From assembly GCA_025728375.1 (NCBI GenBank), contig JAOBJS010000003.1, forward strand, positions 1 to 34,483: a stretch of DNA of 34,483 nt, in the 5' to 3' direction. The translations under genes were made by a program, and so were the position numbers. How positions within the stretch are numbered: the first letter of the stretch is position 1; each line of letters opens with the position of its first letter. The notes under the pieces are model-generated. The model was not told the DNA's origin and did not search any database. It worked only from the letters and a program-made list of their open reading frames with translations. Shown here in pieces: positions 31,179 to 34,483 of this stretch. The DNA comes from Candidatus Lightella neohaematopini (GTDB taxonomy: Bacteria > Pseudomonadota > Gammaproteobacteria > Enterobacterales > Enterobacteriaceae).

Positions 31179-32153
31179 ATGAATCTAGAATATCTTGATT
31201 TTGAACAACCAATCATAGAATTAGAAGAAAAGATTAATTTATTAAGTCTTAATAATAAGACAAAAATAAACGATGTTAATTTATCTAACAAAATTAGCAA
31301 ATTAAAAAAAAGAAGTATTGAATTAACTAATAAAATATTTTCTAATTTAAATAAATGGCAAATAATACAATTAGCAAGACATCCATTAAGACCCCATACT
31401 ATAGATTATATTAATACTATCTTTACTGATTTTGATGAACTATCTGGTGATCGTATGTTTTCTGATGATAAAGCTATTGTAGGAGGTATTGCTCGTTTAG
31501 AGTCATATTCAGTAATGATAATAGGTCATGAAAAAGGTCGCAGTGTCAAAGATAAAATTAAGCGTAATTTTGGTATGCCATCACCAGAAGGTTATCGAAA
31601 AGCTCTTAGATTAATGCGTATGGCTAATAATTTTGATATTCCAATAATTACTTTTATTGATACTCCAGGAGCTTATCCTGGTATAGAAGCTGAAGAACGT
31701 GGACAAGCAGAAGCAATAGCAAGAAATTTATTAGAAATGTCTCATTTAAATGTACCAATAATATGCACTATAATAGGTGAAGGTGGATCTGGAGGTGCTT
31801 TAGCTATTGGAGTAGGTGATAAAATTAACATGTTACAATATAGTATTTATTCAGTTATATCTCCAGAAGGATGTGCTGCATTATTATGGAAAGATAGTAG
31901 TAAAATATTATCGTCTATTAAATCAATGAATATAACTGCAATAAATTTAAAAAAATTAAAATTAATTGATAGTATTATTAATGAACCTTTAGGTGGAGCT
32001 CATAAAAATTTGCAATTAACTGCAATAAATATAAAAAAGCAATTACTAATAGATTTAAATAAATTAAAATTTCTAAGTAAGAAACAGTTATTGAAAAATC
32101 GTTACCATAAATTAATTAATTATAATTATGAATTAAGTATGCAAATAAAATGA
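31179..32153 (+). CDS. accA: Acetyl-CoA carboxylase carboxyltransferase alpha subunit
   Basis: [65 protein letters not shown]. Confidence 0.97.
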   Translation: MNLEYLDFEQPIIELEEKINLLSLNNKTKINDVNLSNKISKLKKRSIELTNKIFSNLNKWQIIQLARHPLRPHTIDYINTIFTDFDELSGDRMFSDDKAIVGGIARLESYSVMIIGHEKGRSVKDKIKRNFGMPSPEGYRKALRLMRMANNFDIPIITFIDTPGAYPGIEAEERGQAEAIARNLLEMSHLNVPIICTIIGEGGSGGALAIGVGDKINMLQYSIYSVISPEGCAALLWKDSSKILSSIKSMNITAINLKKLKLIDSIINEPLGGAHKNLQLTAINIKKQLLIDLNKLKFLSKKQLLKNRYHKLINYNYELSMQIK

Positions 32154-33529
32154 TTAATAAAGATTACACAAAATATTTACAACAACAAGTAATAAAATCT
32201 ATTTATCCATACAATTATTTATTATTAGCTTTTAGTGGTGGTTTAGATTCTATGGTTTTATTAGATATAATTACAGTATTACGTAGTAAATATAATAATA
32301 TATTTTTGAGAGCGTGTTATATTGATCATCAACAAAATAGTTTATCTTCTAATCAATGGTTACATCATTGTATTTATGAATGCAAACAACGTGATGTGTT
32401 ATTTGTGTATGATATTATTAAAGTCAATAAAGGTAATTTTGAACAAGGTGCGCGTGAGCAAAGGTACCAAAAACTATTAAAAATTATAAAATACAATGAA
32501 GTATTAGTTACTGCACATCATCAAAATGATCAAGTAGAAACATTTTTTTTAGCATTAAAAAGAGGTAGTGGTCCTAGAGGACTATCAGCAATGTCAATAG
32601 ATCAACCATTTTATCATAGTAGATTATTAAGACCTTTATTAAATTGTTCAAAAACAATGTTGTTATCTTATGCTAATAAAAATAAATTAAATTGGGTAAA
32701 TGATGATAGTAATTATGATAATTCGCTAGATCGTAATTTTTTAAGAAATAATATTATACCTTTATTACAAAAAAGATGGAATAATTTTTGTCAAAATGTG
32801 ACTTTAAGTGCTTACTTATGTGCTAACCAAGAACAATTAATTAATATGTTATTAAATAAAATAATTTGTAGTATGATATTTCATGATGAATCATTAATAG
32901 TAGATAATATGATTGGTATGAATATAGTTTATTGTTTGGCTATTCTACGTTTTTGGTTAATAAAGAAAGTTTTTATATCATGTTCTTACAAAAAATTAAA
33001 CATAATATGGAATGAGGTAGTTTTGAGCAAAAATGATTCATTAGCTAAATTTTGTATAAATAATTTTATAATACAAAAATTTAGAAATCGTTTATATGTA
33101 CATAAATTTAATAATCGATATAAAGACTTTTGTAGTAAAACTATTATATTTACGTCAACTAATAATTATAAAAGAATTTTATTACCTCTAAATTTAGGAG
33201 AAATTTTATTATTAACAATAAATAATATCAACAATAAAAAACTAATATCTATTGTAAAAGCACCAACTACAACAGATATTGTATCAATACGTTTTAATAT
33301 AAAAGGCAAAACTTTGATAAAACTAGTACATACTAAACATCATGTTACTTTAAAAAAAATTTGGAAAATATTATCAGTACCTCCATGGCAAAGAAAAATT
33401 ATACCTATACTATTTTATAATAATAAATTAATTGCAGCTATAGGGTATTTTGTTACTGTATATGGTACACCAATTAATAGTAATCGTTGGTATTTATATT
33501 GGTTTAACAAAAATAAATATCTATATTAA
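32150..33529 (+). CDS. tilS: tRNA(Ile)-lysidine synthetase
   Basis: PP-loop [45 protein letters not shown] overlap with accA. Confidence 0.95.
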   Translation: MINKDYTKYLQQQVIKSIYPYNYLLLAFSGGLDSMVLLDIITVLRSKYNNIFLRACYIDHQQNSLSSNQWLHHCIYECKQRDVLFVYDIIKVNKGNFEQGAREQRYQKLLKIIKYNEVLVTAHHQNDQVETFFLALKRGSGPRGLSAMSIDQPFYHSRLLRPLLNCSKTMLLSYANKNKLNWVNDDSNYDNSLDRNFLRNNIIPLLQKRWNNFCQNVTLSAYLCANQEQLINMLLNKIICSMIFHDESLIVDNMIGMNIVYCLAILRFWLIKKVFISCSYKKLNIIWNEVVLSKNDSLAKFCINNFIIQKFRNRLYVHKFNNRYKDFCSKTIIFTSTNNYKRILLPLNLGEILLLTINNINNKKLISIVKAPTTTDIVSIRFNIKGKTLIKLVHTKHHVTLKKIWKILSVPPWQRKIIPILFYNNKLIAAIGYFVTVYGTPINSNRWYLYWFNKNKYLY

Positions 33530-34483
33530 ATTATATTCTTTTTTAATAAAAATTGTATTATGTTATTACTATTAACTAAAGTAATAGTATTATTAATACG
33601 ATCTTTGTACTCTATTATTCCTTTATTTAAATTACTTTTACTAATAATTAGTATATTAGGTATACCAATTAATTCTATATCATGTAACATAACACCAAAA
33701 TATTCTTTACGATCATAAAGAAGAGTATCTACATTATAGTATAATAATTTTTTATAAATATATTCTGTTTTATTTTTTACTTCTACTGAAGAGTAAAAAT
33801 TAACTGGTAATAATGCCACATTAAAGGGAGCAATAATAGGTGGCCATTTTATTCCATATTGATCATTATTTTGCTCAATAATAGCTGCAATTAATCTTGT
33901 TATTCCTATACCATAACACCCCATAATTAGTTCTGTTTTATTATCTTTTTTTATATAAGCTTTCATAGGATGAGAATATTTTGTTCCTAATTGGAAAATA
34001 TGTGCAATTTCTATTGCATTATTTTTAGTTTCACTGCAATTACTAATTTTTCTAGCGTAAAATTCATGAGATATATCTCCTCCAATAAATCCGGTATCTG
34101 CTTGAATAACAAAAAAATTAATTTTCATATAATTAAATATTTTTTCATATAAGTGAAAAATCTCATTATATGTTTTTTGTAATGAAAATTTATTAGAATG
34201 GAATGAATAAGCATCTTTCATAATAAATTCTCTAGCACGTATTACTCCAAAACATGGTCTAATTTCGTCACGAAATTTATATTGTATTTGATAAAAAATT
34301 ATTGGTAAATCTTTACAAGAATGAATTTCATTATGAACTAAATTTAATATTACTTCTTCATTAGTTGGTCCTAAAATATATTTTATTTGTTTACGATCAA
34401 TAATAGACATAATTTCTAAATTATTAATTTTTAATCTACCACTTTTTTTCCACAAATACTCCGGTTGTATGATCGGCATCACT
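33526..34483 (-). CDS. proS: Prolyl-tRNA synthetase (partial; N-terminus outside the window; INS editing domain absent)
   Basis: YILGPTNEEVILNLV, YQIQYKFRDEIRPCFGVIRAREFIMKDAYSFH, HIFQLGTKYSHPMKAYI, GCYGIGITRLIAAIIEQNND. The frame is open to the window edge; the track start (GTG 34482) is internal. Confidence 0.95.
   Translation of the reverse strand, partial: VMPIIQPEYLWKKSGRLKINNLEIMSIIDRKQIKYILGPTNEEVILNLVHNEIHSCKDLPIIFYQIQYKFRDEIRPCFGVIRAREFIMKDAYSFHSNKFSLQKTYNEIFHLYEKIFNYMKINFFVIQADTGFIGGDISHEFYARKISNCSETKNNAIEIAHIFQLGTKYSHPMKAYIKKDNKTELIMGCYGIGITRLIAAIIEQNNDQYGIKWPPIIAPFNVALLPVNFYSSVEVKNKTEYIYKKLLYYNVDTLLYDRKEYFGVMLHDIELIGIPNILIISKSNLNKGIIEYKDRINNTITLVNSNNIIQFLLKKNII

Overview
The window is a very AT-rich, gene-dense, single-contig stretch. 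It has the gene content and order of a strongly reduced gammaproteobacterial (Enterobacterales-like) genome, most likely an insect endosymbiont; the lineage is inferred and no species is assigned. I read 30 protein-coding genes, in order: lon (5' truncated by the window), mdlA, mdlB, apt, dnaX, recR, htpG, adk, qmcA(-), serS(-), dapA, dapD(-), map(-), rpsB, tsf, pyrH, frr, dxr, uppS, cdsA, bamA, skp, lpxD, fabZ, lpxA, lpxB, dnaE, accA, tilS, proS(-, truncated by the window). Two RNA genes are missing from the ORF track: the 4.5S SRP RNA (ffs, about 5390-5493) and an initiator tRNA-fMet (13997-14070, minus). I found no mobile elements, CRISPR arrays or obvious accessory islands. The most interesting signals are domain-level reductions of core machines. 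(1) DnaE appears to stop six residues after the internal beta-clamp-binding motif (QTDMF), losing the OB and tau-binding C-terminus, while DnaX is cut to domains I-III, so both halves of the tau-alpha contact are absent. (2) ProRS appears to have lost its whole INS editing domain. (3) RRF (frr) has lost the conserved TGRASP segment. (4) The SRP RNA apical loop shows a compensated base-pair change relative to E. coli. No clearly new multi-gene system is visible. Comparisons with E. coli are from memory of those proteins and RNAs, not from a search.
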